From Clostridium yunnanense (GTDB taxonomy: Bacteria; Bacillota; Clostridia; Clostridiales; Clostridiaceae): a stretch of DNA of 64,000 nucleotides. The notes under the pieces are model-generated. The model had not been told where the DNA came from. It saw nothing but the letters and a program-made list of their open reading frames with translations, and did no database searches. A program made the position numbers and the translations under genes. The DNA lies in NCBI RefSeq assembly GCF_016595795.1, contig NZ_JAENHN010000041.1, positions 39,529 to 103,528 of the forward strand, written 5' to 3'. Shown here piece by piece: positions 34,113 through 43,574 of this stretch (positions within the stretch are counted from its first letter, which is position 1; each line of letters begins with the position of its first letter).

Positions 34113-35498
34113 ATGAACAAAAGAAAAAAGATAATAACATTAATTGTAGTAATAACTTTAATATGCACTGCTTTTGGATTTTTTCAATTTAGAAGAAATA
34201 GGTCTAACAACATTTCTGCAAAAACTATAATAGTTACGAAAGAAAACATTAAGTCTTATTTAAATACCACAGGGATTGTTAAGGCCAAAAACATTAAAGA
34301 TTATTACGGTTCACAGTTAAAGGTCACTAGTATCAACTTCAAGATTGGAGACAAAGTGAAGAAAGGTGACATTCTAATGAGCTTCGATGTATCGGAACTG
34401 CAAAATGCGGCTAAGCAAGCAAAGATTCAATATGATAGTGCAATTTTGCAAAAGCAGGATTTATTGAACCAAAATGCTAAGATGAACAGTAAAATTACTG
34501 ATCTAGATAGTGAAATAGCAGATGTTAAGAGCAAGATTGAGCAGTTTAAGTTAGGTAAAAATGCAGTAACTAATAATTATGGCTTTATAAATACTGTAAG
34601 TGCATTAAAAGATAAGATAACAAATAAAGAAAAAAAATATTCGAAAGAGGCAGCTAGCACTTTAGATAATAATGAGAAAGATTCTACAATAGCTCAGACT
34701 GATAGCACTGCAAGCATAGGTGCTTTGCAGCAGTTATCAAAAACTCTAACTACACTTGAAATGCAAAGAAATAGCATACAACCAATTTCTGAAGAAAAAC
34801 TTAAGCAGATGGATAATACAGTTGCTCTTGCTAAAATTGCTTTTGAGTCAGCTAATTCTAGGCTAAGATATATGCCAGAGAACTTAACTGCTGATTTTGA
34901 TGGAACTATCACTGCATTAAATGCAGCTACAGGAAGTATAGTGAATCCTACTTCTGCTGCAGTAACTATTGAGGATTTGGAAAATTTAAAGGTAGTTGTA
35001 TCTTTAGGGAAATCAGATATTGATAAAGTAAAACTGGATCAGACTGCTACAATCAGAAGCAATGGCAAAGAGTACAATGGAAAAATATCTTTTATTAGTC
35101 CTTCTGGTAAAAAAGGATTATCAGGAATTAGCATGATGACTAATGCTACGAGTAATGATGTAACAATGGATGCAGAAATTGAACTTTCCGATTCTGATGA
35201 AGATTTAAAAGCGGAATTTGATGTAGATATTGATATTTTACTTGCTGAGAAAAATTCAGTGGTAGCAGTACCAATGGAGGCAATAAAAGCTGTAAAAGGA
35301 GGGCGGTATGTTGTATATACCGTAGATGCTAATGGGAGAGTATATGAAAGAGATGTTCAGTTAGGAATACAATCTGAGATAAACGCTGAAATTATTAAGG
35401 GTATAAATATAGGCGAAAGGATAATATTAAATCCAAGTACTACGATAAGAGACGGAATTACGGTTAAGCTTAGTGGTAAAGGAGGATCTAATGATTGA
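34113..35498 (+). CDS. membrane-fusion/adaptor protein of a MacAB-like exporter
   Basis: This 461-residue protein has an N-terminal membrane anchor (residues 6-26), a biotinyl-lipoyl-like half ([20 protein letters not shown]), a long coiled-coil hairpin (about residues 95-235) rich in Lys/Gln/Asn, the second lipoyl half ([19 protein letters not shown]) and a beta-barrel domain. This is the HlyD/MacA architecture. Its stop overlaps the start of the ATPase gene by 8 bases, so translation is coupled. Together with the next two genes it forms a tripartite-type exporter, as seen in Gram-positives without an outer membrane channel. Confidence 0.9.
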   Translation: MNKRKKIITLIVVITLICTAFGFFQFRRNRSNNISAKTIIVTKENIKSYLNTTGIVKAKNIKDYYGSQLKVTSINFKIGDKVKKGDILMSFDVSELQNAAKQAKIQYDSAILQKQDLLNQNAKMNSKITDLDSEIADVKSKIEQFKLGKNAVTNNYGFINTVSALKDKITNKEKKYSKEAASTLDNNEKDSTIAQTDSTASIGALQQLSKTLTTLEMQRNSIQPISEEKLKQMDNTVALAKIAFESANSRLRYMPENLTADFDGTITALNAATGSIVNPTSAAVTIEDLENLKVVVSLGKSDIDKVKLDQTATIRSNGKEYNGKISFISPSGKKGLSGISMMTNATSNDVTMDAEIELSDSDEDLKAEFDVDIDILLAEKNSVVAVPMEAIKAVKGGRYVVYTVDANGRVYERDVQLGIQSEINAEIIKGINIGERIILNPSTTIRDGITVKLSGKGGSND

Positions 35499-36204
35499 AA
35501 TATCGGAAATATACAAGACATATAAAACAGGAGATCTAAACTTTACTGCACTTAAAGGAGTAAGCTTTAAAATAAATAGAGGTGAGTTTGCCTCAATTAT
35601 GGGACCATCAGGTTCAGGAAAAAGTACTTTGATGAATATACTTGGTTGTTTAGATAGATTGGATGGGGGAAAGTATATACTAAATGGAGAGAACGTATCA
35701 AATATGACTGACAATGAGTTAGCAAGAGTAAGAAATAAAGAGATAGGTTTTGTTTTTCAAAATTTTAATCTTTTACCTAGGATGACTATACTTGAAAATG
35801 TTGAGTTACCAATGATATATGCTGGTATTTCAGCTAAGGAAAGAAGAAGTAGGGCACTCTTAGCTTTAGAAAAGGTTTCACTTACAAATTGGATAAAGCA
35901 TAAGCCTAATGAGATATCTGGAGGACAGAAGCAAAGGGTAGCCATCGCAAGAGCTATAGTTAATTCTCCATCAGTAATTATGGCTGATGAACCTACAGGA
36001 AACCTAGATTCGCAGGTCAGTTTAGAGGTCATGAAGATATTTCAGGATTTAAATGAAGAAGGAGCTACTATAATAATGGTTACTCACGAACCAGATATAG
36101 CAATGTACACGAAAAGATTAGTGAAAGTTAAAGATGGGTTAATAATTAACGATGAAAAGGTTGAAAATAGGATAATTGTCAATAATACAGTGCTAAAAAC
36201 TTAA
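35491..36204 (+). CDS. MacB-type ABC transporter ATPase
   Basis: This 237-residue ABC ATPase of the MacB/LolD/FtsE type has Walker [10 protein letters not shown], the Q-loop in [10 protein letters not shown], signature [15 protein letters not shown] and Walker [17 protein letters not shown] 35491 follows AAAGGAGG and overlaps the adaptor stop (ATGATTGA); an upstream in-frame start at 35473 is not supported by a ribosome site. It energises the permease encoded 79 bp downstream. The exported substrate (peptide, antibiotic or lipid) is not evident. Confidence 0.94.
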   Translation: MIEISEIYKTYKTGDLNFTALKGVSFKINRGEFASIMGPSGSGKSTLMNILGCLDRLDGGKYILNGENVSNMTDNELARVRNKEIGFVFQNFNLLPRMTILENVELPMIYAGISAKERRSRALLALEKVSLTNWIKHKPNEISGGQKQRVAIARAIVNSPSVIMADEPTGNLDSQVSLEVMKIFQDLNEEGATIIMVTHEPDIAMYTKRLVKVKDGLIINDEKVENRIIVNNTVLKT

Positions 36205-36283
36205 TTCCATTCTTAGAATGATTCTGAATTTTAGACATTAAGATAGTTCTCAAATTAAAATAAATTAATTTAGGGGGATTGAC

Positions 36284-37492
36284 ATGGACTTTATAGAAAA
36301 CTTTAGAATGTCCCTAGACAGCATTAAAGCTAATAAGTTAAGATCATTTTTAACCATGTTAGGAATTATAATAGGTATAAGTTCTGTTATTGCAATACTA
36401 TCCCTTGGAAATGGTGGTAAAGCTAGTATAACTGGAGAGTTAGAGAAAATTGGGTCCTCTACAGTTGAGCTAAAGGTGTCTGGACAACAAATTACTAAAT
36501 CAGATTATTTTAATGTAAATGATGTTAAGGCTATAAAGGACAAGAGCGAAAATGTTAAATACATATCTCCATTAATACAAAAATCAGGAACTGTAAGAGT
36601 AAGTGATAAAAGCAAGAGAGCTGTAGTATATGGAGGGAACACAGATTTTAGTTATATACAGAATTATGAGTTCCTATTTGGGCGGTTTTTCAATGAAAGA
36701 GAGATGGAAGCTGGAAAAAATGTAGCAGTTGTTGATGAAATTACTGCAGAATATCTATTTGGATATAAAGATATTACAGGAGAATCCATATTAATAGGAA
36801 GAAATAATTCGCCTAAAAAAGTGACAGTTGTTGGTGTAACCAAATCTTCTGAACTTATGGTAGGATTTGCTCAAGACCAAATTCCTGCGTTTATAGCTAT
36901 GCCTGTTGCTACAATAGAAAATATTTATGATCTTAGTGATAATTTTGATAGTATGTATGTTTTAGCTGAGACAAAAGATAAAGTTGATACTGCAACCAGT
37001 GATTCAATAAATATTTTAGAAGCTAGACATAATAACAAAGGTAAAGAGGTATATACTGGAGAAAAGCTTATGAAACAGGTTGAGCAAGTAAATAAGGTTA
37101 TAGATATATTTACTTCATTTATAGGAGCAGTGGCGGCTATATCCTTACTTGTAGGTGGAATCGGAGTAATGAACATTATGCTTGTGTCAGTAACTGAAAG
37201 AACAAGAGAAATAGGTATAAGAAAGGCAATAGGTGCTACTACTAATTTGATTTTAATTCAATTTCTAACTGAATCAGTTATTATATCTTTAATAGGTGGA
37301 GTAGTTGGAATGGTCATAGGTATTTTAGGTGCTTTTGCTATAGGGAGATTAGCAAATGTTACGCCTATTTTATACATTAAACATATATTTCTTGTAATAT
37401 TATTTTCTATGAGTGTAGGGATATTCTTCGGTATTTATCCTGCTCGAAAAGCAGCAAAGTTAGATCCAATTGATGCTTTAAGATATGAATAA
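36284..37492 (+). CDS. MacB-like FtsX-domain ABC permease
   Basis: This 402-residue membrane protein has one N-terminal helix (about residues 20-40; FLTMLGIIIGISSVIAILSL), an extracellular MacB periplasmic-core-like domain to about 270, then three helices forming the FtsX domain (VGGIGVMNIMLVSVTERTRE followed by IGIRKAIGA). This mechanotransmission-type topology completes the exporter with the two preceding genes. It is followed by a terminator belonging to the dispersed repeat family. Confidence 0.93.
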   Translation: MDFIENFRMSLDSIKANKLRSFLTMLGIIIGISSVIAILSLGNGGKASITGELEKIGSSTVELKVSGQQITKSDYFNVNDVKAIKDKSENVKYISPLIQKSGTVRVSDKSKRAVVYGGNTDFSYIQNYEFLFGRFFNEREMEAGKNVAVVDEITAEYLFGYKDITGESILIGRNNSPKKVTVVGVTKSSELMVGFAQDQIPAFIAMPVATIENIYDLSDNFDSMYVLAETKDKVDTATSDSINILEARHNNKGKEVYTGEKLMKQVEQVNKVIDIFTSFIGAVAAISLLVGGIGVMNIMLVSVTERTREIGIRKAIGATTNLILIQFLTESVIISLIGGVVGMVIGILGAFAIGRLANVTPILYIKHIFLVILFSMSVGIFFGIYPARKAAKLDPIDALRYE

Positions 37493-37551
37493 TAGATAAA
37501 TAGATTTTTATTTATAAAAAAGTTGTTAACAGATATTAAAAAGCAGTACGC

Positions 37552-37592
37552 AAAAAAACTCGCTGAAAAACAAAACTTCAGCGAGTTTTTTT
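37552..37592. terminator. terminator in a dispersed repeat
   Basis: ACTCGCTGAA (37558-37567) pairs with TTCAGCGAGT (37577-37586), flanked by seven A and seven T, so it can act on both strands. The stem and the preceding GCAGTACG resemble 15676-15728. Confidence 0.9.
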
Positions 37593-37594
37593 GT

Positions 37595-38173
37595 CTATTC
37601 CTTTGAAGAATACTTTATAGAAAGTGCAATTAATTTCTTTACAATCATTTTAGAAACTGGAAAAGGAATCTTATAGGCTTCTAGGCTTCTCAAAATTGAA
37701 TTGTTATTCTCTTCTATTTTACTAAATATTTCATTAATCTTATCGCTGGTAAGTCTTTCATCGAAGTCACTATCTATATCTTCAAAAAGTTGAACAGGGA
37801 CTGGCACATAACCCCTGTTAATTTCAGTGGAACTGTTGAAAAGTGAATTAAACCAATATGTTGAAGAAAGCTTTATTTTGTTGAAGTTATCTCCAATTGA
37901 GGATCTATTATCAAATCCATTTAAATATAGATTGTTTGTAAAAGGTATTGAATTTTCAGAGAATGGAACTACATTCTCCGAAAAAGGAGCTGAGTTCTCT
38001 AAAAAAGGAACATTACTCTCTGAAAATGGAACAAACTTATCTGGAAATAACGTGGTATTCTCAGAAATAGATAATAGATTTTCAGAAAAAGGAGAATCAT
38101 ATTCTCCTATAAATGGCTCAAAGCTTAAATCATCATTAATTGGTTTATCCATGTACTTCCTGTCAGGATACAT
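37595..38173 (-). CDS. hypothetical protein with tandem PFSEN heptapeptides
   Basis: This 192-residue protein has a good GGAGGT ribosome site 7 bases before ATG. Residues about 26-82 consist of seven to eight imperfect seven-residue repeats of the type VPFSENS. The rest (YVPVPVQLFEDIDSDFDERL and a helical C-terminus IPFPVSKMIVKKLIALSI) is unique. There is no signal peptide or membrane segment. I recognise no family. An opposite frame at 37827-38231 is a shadow that exists because the 21-bp repeat lacks stops on both strands. Confidence 0.72.
   Translation of the reverse strand: MYPDRKYMDKPINDDLSFEPFIGEYDSPFSENLLSISENTTLFPDKFVPFSESNVPFLENSAPFSENVVPFSENSIPFTNNLYLNGFDNRSSIGDNFNKIKLSSTYWFNSLFNSSTEINRGYVPVPVQLFEDIDSDFDERLTSDKINEIFSKIEENNNSILRSLEAYKIPFPVSKMIVKKLIALSIKYSSKE
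37950..38096. repeat. 21-bp tandem repeat, about seven units
   Basis: Seven consecutive imperfect 21-bp units (consensus near TTCTCAGAAAAAGGAAC plus four variable bases) encode the heptapeptides of the minus-strand gene. A weaker eighth unit lies at 37929-37949. Units differ mostly in the variable codons, which suggests an older array that still varies. Confidence 0.85.
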
Positions 38174-38547
38174 TTTAATACCTCCAAATAAAACTCTTAT
38201 AATTATATGTTTAAATAATATGAAGAATTAATGAAAGTAGACTAATATATCAAAAATTTAATTCTTATTATATGAATGTTAAAATATCGTGCAGAAATAA
38301 TATTCTTAAAAGTAACCTTATTATAGTGGTATATGAGATTAAATTTATAAGGTTTTGCAATATGTTAAATAATGTATCATCTTGTTTGAGATATTAATAA
38401 GTTTTGTAAGTAATTCATATCAGTGGCCTCCTTGGAAACTCGGATATATCTATGCAATATTGAAATAATTGTAAAAATATAAGAATATAAAGAGTTTGAT
38501 GTACATTAGAACCATATGTGAATAGTATATATTGGAGGGAGTTTGTT
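38174..38547. other. intergenic region without a supported gene
   Basis: This 374-bp AT-rich stretch lies between divergent genes. It must hold promoters for both, but I see no consensus pair. The only clear element is GGAGGGAG at 38534-38541, the ribosome site of the next gene. Confidence 0.4.
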
Positions 38548-39849
38548 ATGATGAAAAAGAGAGAAATGAACTTTAGAGAATTATTTTTAGGTATAGAACA
38601 AGCTATTCCTTTAGCAAATGGACGAAAAATAACTCCTATTAATTTTGATAATGCTGCGACAACACCTGCTATGAAGCAAGTTTTACACTGTGTTAATAGG
38701 TTTTTACCACTATATGGATCTATAGGTAGAGGTAAAGGCTATAAGTCAAAAGTAAGTACAGAACTATATAACGATGCGAGAGATGAAATATTAAAATTTT
38801 TCAATCTTAGTGATAGAGATGACTATACTGTAATATTTGTGAAAAATACAACTGAAGGTATTAATGCTCTTGTTAATGTTTTGATTGAAGATAGTTCGGA
38901 AATTGTCCTTACAACAAGAATGGAGCATCATTCAAATGACTTGCCTTGGAGAGAAAAATGTGTAGTTGAATACGTTGAGGTGGATCATAATGGGAGATTA
39001 AAAATTGATCAGTTTCAAGAAAAATTAGAAAAAGCTAAAGGAAGTATAAAATTAGTTAGTGTAACAGGGGCCTCCAATGTTACTGGTTATATAAACGATA
39101 TTCATAAGATAGCTAAAATTGCTCATAAGAATGGTGCTGAAATAATTGTGGATGGGGCGCAATTAGTTCCGCATAGAAAAGTTAATATGAATTATACTGA
39201 TGAGGATGATGATATTGACTATTTAGTTTTTTCTGCTCACAAGATGTATGCACCTTTTGGAAGTGGAGCAATAGTTGGTAAAAAGCATAAGTTTGATAAT
39301 AAGTTACCATTGTTAAAGGGTGGAGGAACAGTAGATATTGTTACCGATGACGAAGTTTACTGGCTAGATGCACCTGAGAAAGATGAAGGTGGTACACCAA
39401 ATGTGTTAGGAGTTATAGCGTTGGTGGCTGCTATTTATGAGTTTAACAGGATTGGATTTCATAACATTGAGGAGCATGAAGACTTACTTAGAGACTATCT
39501 CTCGGATGGGTTAAAAAGTATGCCTGATGTTATTACCTATGGTGATTTGAATGATAAAAGCAAACTAGGATTAATATCTATCAATTTAAGAGATATTTAT
39601 CACGAAGATCTAGCTGGTATGTTATCAGATTTAAGAGGAATAGCAGTAAGGAGTGGTTGTTTTTGTGCTCAGCCTTATGCTAAACGTTTATTGGACGTTA
39701 CCGATGAAGAAGTACTAAACTTCATACGCGGAAGTAGGGGGAGAAAACCTGGTATGGTAAGAATAAGTTTTGGTATGTACAATACAGTAAATGAAATTAA
39801 TGAGTTTCTAAATGTATTGGAGTATATAATAAGAAAACATCTATACTAA
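38548..39849 (+). CDS. class V aminotransferase / cysteine-desulfurase-like enzyme
   Basis: This 433-residue PLP enzyme has the fold and motifs of the SufS/Csd group: INFDNAATTPAMK near the start, TEGINALVNVL, the PLP-Asp/Gln segment IIVDGAQLVPHRKVNM and the Schiff-base region VFSAHKMYAPFGSGAIVG. Near the C-terminus VRSGCFCAQPYAKRLL keeps a Cys-rich loop where SufS has RSGHHCAQP. It is longer than SufS, and there are no iron-sulfur assembly genes beside it. Desulfurase activity is therefore not certain. The start is ATG 38548 behind GGAGGGAG. Confidence 0.85.
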   Translation: MMKKREMNFRELFLGIEQAIPLANGRKITPINFDNAATTPAMKQVLHCVNRFLPLYGSIGRGKGYKSKVSTELYNDARDEILKFFNLSDRDDYTVIFVKNTTEGINALVNVLIEDSSEIVLTTRMEHHSNDLPWREKCVVEYVEVDHNGRLKIDQFQEKLEKAKGSIKLVSVTGASNVTGYINDIHKIAKIAHKNGAEIIVDGAQLVPHRKVNMNYTDEDDDIDYLVFSAHKMYAPFGSGAIVGKKHKFDNKLPLLKGGGTVDIVTDDEVYWLDAPEKDEGGTPNVLGVIALVAAIYEFNRIGFHNIEEHEDLLRDYLSDGLKSMPDVITYGDLNDKSKLGLISINLRDIYHEDLAGMLSDLRGIAVRSGCFCAQPYAKRLLDVTDEEVLNFIRGSRGRKPGMVRISFGMYNTVNEINEFLNVLEYIIRKHLY

Positions 39850-39994
39850 TCAATAGTCTATTATCTATTCCGCTGAATTGATAAACTACTTCTGTACTTG
39901 AGCTCAAAATAAAGATTTCTACGAATCTAAGAATCTTTATTCTGATACATTTATATATGAAGAAGAGTATATATAATAATAGACAATACAGCAA

Positions 39995-40033
39995 TATAGG
40001 CTATATGAACCAATGTTCACATAGCCTATATAT
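39995..40033. terminator. bidirectional terminator
   Basis: ATATAGGCTATATGAAC pairs with GTTCACATAGCCTATAT around CAAT, with one mismatch, between the convergent aminotransferase and phosphofructokinase genes. Confidence 0.82.
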
Positions 40034-40057
40034 ATGTAAATATGTAATTAAGAACAA

Positions 40058-41275
40058 CTACATTCTGAAAACTCTATATTTTGGTAGAGAGTCTGAAAGT
40101 TTATAAGCCGGTTGATCAAAGACTAATGGCTTAAGATATTCAATAGCCTCAATAGTTAGGTTATTACCTTCTTCATTTATCCATTCTATAGGGAAGTATT
40201 TAACTTTATTAGCTACCTTATCTGCTTCTATTAAGAAGGTAGAAGAACTATATACATCAGTTTCTTCTCTTTTTATAGCTACCATATAGCCAGAATAACC
40301 ATCTGCAGCATATTTAAGAGCATCTCTGCCAACCATTTTAGCTTCATCAAAGTCAACTTTTGATGCTGAATGCATAGCGCATCTTTGTAAAACTCCCAGT
40401 TCTAGAGTTTTTACTCTGCTAGTTATGCCTGCATTAATTATTAGAGTACGAAGATAGTGAGCAACGCCACCAAGCTGAGTATGACCAAATTTATCATGAG
40501 CTCCACCTTGGGAAGACATTGTTAGAAAATCACCATTTGAATCTCTAAGACCTTCAGATGCAACTATGTAAACATGGCTATTTCTCTTAAATGTTTCTCT
40601 AACATCATTTATGAACTTTATTGTATCAAAAGCAACTTCTGGCAGGTATATGAAATCCGCTGCTTTTTTGTCTCCCACAGTAGCTAGAGCTCCAGCAGCA
40701 GCCAACCAACCAGTATCTCTGCCCATTGTTTCTAATATAAAAATTCCATTATCAGTATACACAGTAGAATCTAAGTAAGTTTCTATTGTAGAAGTGGCTA
40801 TAAATTTTGCAGCACTACCAAAGCCTGGGGTATGATCAGTATACATTAAATCATTATCTATAGTTTTTGGAATACCTATAAATTTAATGTCGATATTATG
40901 ATCTTTCGCATATCTGCTTAGTTTAGCAGTAGTATCCATTGAGTCGTTTCCACCTATATAAAAGAAAGCTTTTATATTTAGTTCATTAAGTATGGACATA
41001 AGTAAAACATATTCATCTTCACATTCAGAAGAATCTTTTAGCTTGTACCTACATGAGCCTAACCCAGATGATGGAGTATGTTGAAATACTTCGAGCTCTG
41101 AGCTATCCATTTCAGATAAATTAATTATCTTTCTATTTAATATTCCTTCTATACCGTTTAAACCAGCATAGATGTTATCATATATATTTAAATCCTTATT
41201 AGCTTCAACTAAACCAAAAACACTAGAATTTATAACTGAAGTTGGACCGCCTGATTGTGCAACAATACAATTCAT
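40058..41275 (-). CDS. pyrophosphate-dependent 6-phosphofructokinase
   Basis: This 405-residue phosphofructokinase phosphorylates fructose-6-phosphate in glycolysis. Two signature positions mark the PPi-using group: GGNDS has Asp where ATP enzymes have the second Gly of GGDGS, and PKTIDND has Lys where ATP enzymes have PGTIDND. MGRDTGWLAAAGALA and GGVAHYLRT complete the family pattern. ATG 41275 follows AAGGAGA; an upstream frame to 41305 is left out. It stands alone. PPi enzymes are reversible and may also work in gluconeogenesis; in vivo direction is not shown. Confidence 0.92.
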   Translation of the reverse strand: MNCIVAQSGGPTSVINSSVFGLVEANKDLNIYDNIYAGLNGIEGILNRKIINLSEMDSSELEVFQHTPSSGLGSCRYKLKDSSECEDEYVLLMSILNELNIKAFFYIGGNDSMDTTAKLSRYAKDHNIDIKFIGIPKTIDNDLMYTDHTPGFGSAAKFIATSTIETYLDSTVYTDNGIFILETMGRDTGWLAAAGALATVGDKKAADFIYLPEVAFDTIKFINDVRETFKRNSHVYIVASEGLRDSNGDFLTMSSQGGAHDKFGHTQLGGVAHYLRTLIINAGITSRVKTLELGVLQRCAMHSASKVDFDEAKMVGRDALKYAADGYSGYMVAIKREETDVYSSSTFLIEADKVANKVKYFPIEWINEEGNNLTIEAIEYLKPLVFDQPAYKLSDSLPKYRVFRM

Positions 41276-41570
41276 TATATCTCTCCTTTGTACTGAGTAG
41301 TTCAAATGTGCTATACTATTTGGTTAAATAATACGTACAATGAATACTATACTATAAAGTATGACAAATATAAAGGCTATTAGTGCAAAAAAATATAATT
41401 TATATATTTAGAATTGTCTCATAATTAAGTTCGAATACTATGATAGGTTTAATTTTTGAAGGTATGGTATTTGAAGAATAAATTTAGAGACTTGAAAATA
41501 TAATAATATTGTATGAGTTATGTAAATATATGCTTAGGCTTTGAAAGTTAGGAGAAAAGAGGGACAAACT

Positions 41571-42122
41571 ATGGAAATGAAAAGCTTATTAATCATTTCA
41601 GTTGCACTTGCAATGGATGCATCGGCTATTGCTTTGAGTATAGGTATAAATTGTGGTGTGAGTAAAACCAAGAAAATAATTTTCGCTATTTCATTTGGTT
41701 TCTTTCAGTTTTTATTATCATTTTTAGGTACTTACTTTGGTGTATTATTCGAAGAATATGTTACTTCTATACCTAATATAATCGGTGGTATGGTAATTGC
41801 TTTTACAGGAGTAATGATGATAAAAGATGGGATGGAGCAAAAAGATGAATGTTTATTGTTAAACCCAAAGATGTACTTTATTCTTGGAATTTCAGTAAGC
41901 ATAGATGCCTTGGTAGTTGGATTTACAGTGTTTCACCATGTTGAAGGTACAATTTCTATATTATTTAATTCTATAACAATTGGAATAGTAACATTTGTAC
42001 TTAGTATATGTGCTTTTTTCTTTTCAAGATATATGAGAAGAATAGAATTAATTTCAAAATATGCAGATTATATAGGTGGTATAATCCTTCTGTTTTTTGG
42101 ATTGAAAATGATATTTGCATAA
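41571..42122 (+). CDS. mntP: putative manganese efflux pump (MntP family)
   Basis: This 183-residue protein of six helices is made of two related halves, each with the family's buried aspartate (AMDASAIALSIGI and SIDALVVGFTVF). This is the MntP/YtaF pattern for Mn2+ export. I use ATG 41571; a TTG at 41541 would add ten residues, and the ribosome site (GGAGAAAAGAGGG) is compatible with either. The leader of about 260 bp has no visible yybP-ykoY Mn riboswitch. A Fur-family regulator gene follows 218 bp downstream with its own promoter. Confidence 0.85.
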   Translation: MEMKSLLIISVALAMDASAIALSIGINCGVSKTKKIIFAISFGFFQFLLSFLGTYFGVLFEEYVTSIPNIIGGMVIAFTGVMMIKDGMEQKDECLLLNPKMYFILGISVSIDALVVGFTVFHHVEGTISILFNSITIGIVTFVLSICAFFFSRYMRRIELISKYADYIGGIILLFFGLKMIFA

Positions 42123-42287
42123 TTTAGATATATAGGTTCATTCCTCAAGTTATGATTAAAATCTTACTTAAGATGAGCAGAGAACTTAAAAATATAAACT
42201 TTGTTGTGAAACGATACGCCTATAAGATAAAAATGGACAAGTATTATATGAAGGAATCCAATGTAAAATTATATATAATTCAATATG

Positions 42288-42315
42288 TTGAAAACAGCAC
42301 AATATATGTTATAAT
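42288..42315 (+). promoter_or_regulatory. promoter of the Fur-family gene
   Basis: TTGAAA (42288-42293) and TATAAT (42310-42315) are 16 bp apart, 26 bp before the start codon. Confidence 0.65.
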
Positions 42316-42340
42316 GAAAGAAAAATGTTAGGAGCAAAAT

Positions 42341-42754
42341 ATGAGAGTTGGCGAATACTTAGGTGAAAAAGGAATAAAGGTAACAAAGAGTAGGATAGCC
42401 ATATATAAGATTCTCTCAGATAGTGATTCTAGTATTTCTGCAGATTATATTTATGACAAATGCAGATCGGTGGGAATGGATATAAATCTTTCTACAGTAT
42501 ATAGAACTTTAGAAGTGTTTGAAGCTAAACAAATAATTGAAAAGTTTGATTTAGGCAATGGAAAATACTCTTTTGCAATAAGAAAAAATAAACATATGCA
42601 TAAAATAGAGTGTTCTGAATGCCATAAGGAAATCGAGGTACCATGCCCAATGCAGCAAATCGAAGAGATGCTTAAGAATCAAACAGGGTTTGTATTAACA
42701 GAACATAGGTTAGTGCTTAAAGGAATATGTGAGCAATGTAAAGATAAAGATTGA
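42341..42754 (+). CDS. Fur-family metal-responsive regulator
   Basis: This 137-residue protein has the Fur winged helix (GIKVTKSRIAIYKIL, then INLSTVYRTLEVFEAKQIIE) and the structural zinc site made by two CxxC pairs (ECSEC and ICEQC). The sensory region reads NKHMHKIEC. Fur, Zur and PerR cannot be separated safely by eye; PerR would need an Asp and His set that I cannot confirm. Its neighbour mntP suggests a metal link, but their transcripts look separate. Confidence 0.9.
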   Translation: MRVGEYLGEKGIKVTKSRIAIYKILSDSDSSISADYIYDKCRSVGMDINLSTVYRTLEVFEAKQIIEKFDLGNGKYSFAIRKNKHMHKIECSECHKEIEVPCPMQQIEEMLKNQTGFVLTEHRLVLKGICEQCKDKD

Positions 42755-43029
42755 AATAAGTGTAAATAAATTGTGAATTGTATAATTTATTAATGTTTTG
42801 AACTTGAAGAGGAGAACGCTGAATATATATAGATTTATTCTATATAATGTTTGTGTTTTGGTATGATGATGTTTAGATTAATTACATAATTATGAATTAA
42901 TTGATAATAAATACGGAATAATATAATGCTATGATTGTTTTCGCTACATAAAAGTGAAATAATCATAGCTATTTTTAATTAAATGGATTAAATATCTAAT
43001 TTTAAGCATATATAGCGAAAAACTATCTA
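42755..43029. other. intergenic region with a distal hairpin
   Basis: GCTATGATT (42928-42936) pairs with AATCATAGC (42961-42969), extended by near-complementary bases and followed by ATTTTTAATT. It is a plausible terminator for the Fur-family gene 170 bp upstream. Nothing else is seen. Confidence 0.55.
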
Positions 43030-43058
43030 TTGACTCAAATAAATAATTCCCATATACT
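43030..43058 (+). promoter_or_regulatory. promoter of the fatty-acid synthesis operon
   Basis: TTGACT (43030-43035) and TATACT (43053-43058) are 17 bp apart. Transcription should start near 43065. Confidence 0.8.
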
Positions 43059-43073
43059 TTGAATATAAAAAAG

Positions 43074-43086
43074 TTTGATTATCAAA
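43074..43086. promoter_or_regulatory. FabT operator
   Basis: TTTGATTATCAAA is a perfect dyad and matches the published FabT site of streptococci (TTTGATTATCAAA core). It lies just after the predicted transcription start and about 18 bp before the fabT start codon, so FabT bound to long acyl-ACP should block its own operon. Confidence 0.85.
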
Positions 43087-43104
43087 ATATATTTAGGAGG
43101 CAAT

Positions 43105-43572
43105 ATGAATAATACTCATAGTATTATCAATTCTCTTCTCGTGGATATCTTTAATGAGATTTTAAACATAGAAGAATATGCATTGCAGTCTGGTAGATTT
43201 AATGATGTGTCTATCACAGAAGTTCATACTGTTGAGGCTATAGGTTATTATGATTCAAAAAGTATGAGTGAAGTAGCTAAACAATTAAGTATAACAGTTG
43301 GAACACTGACAATTGCAATTAATAATCTTGTTAAAAAAGGTTATGTTGAGAGAGTAAGATCAGAGGAAGATAGAAGAGTAGTTAAAATTAGTCTTACCAA
43401 GAAGGGTAAGTTGCTTTATAGAATTCATGAAAAATTTCATTTAGAGATGGTAAAGGTAACAGTGACAGATTTATCTGAAGAAGAAGAAGCTGTACTGGTT
43501 CATGCTCTACAAAAATTAAATGTGTTTTGTAGAAATACATATGATTTATTTAATAAAGAAAGCAAGGAGTAG
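43105..43572 (+). CDS. fabT: MarR-family fatty-acid repressor FabT
   Basis: This 155-residue MarR-type winged helix (SMSEVAKQLSITVGTLTIAI, wing VRSEEDRRVVKISLTKKGK) leads the fatty-acid operon, as fabT does in streptococci and many clostridia. ATG 43105 sits behind AGGAGG; the frame open to 43075 would run over the operator. Its target site is recognisable directly upstream, so autoregulation and control of all twelve genes are expected. fabH follows after 2 bp. Confidence 0.92.
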   Translation: MNNTHSIINSLLVDIFNEILNIEEYALQSGRFNDVSITEVHTVEAIGYYDSKSMSEVAKQLSITVGTLTIAINNLVKKGYVERVRSEEDRRVVKISLTKKGKLLYRIHEKFHLEMVKVTVTDLSEEEEAVLVHALQKLNVFCRNTYDLFNKESKE

Positions 43573-43574
43573 TT

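Noticed and set aside
37827..38231. 134-codon plus-strand frame overlapping the repeat gene
   Set aside because: It lacks a ribosome site and is explained by the 21-bp repeat having no stops on either strand. The minus frame has GGAGGT at ideal spacing.
41306..41570. Possible manganese riboswitch before mntP
   Set aside because: No yybP-ykoY core (GGGGAGUA-type) or terminator/antiterminator pair could be found in the leader.
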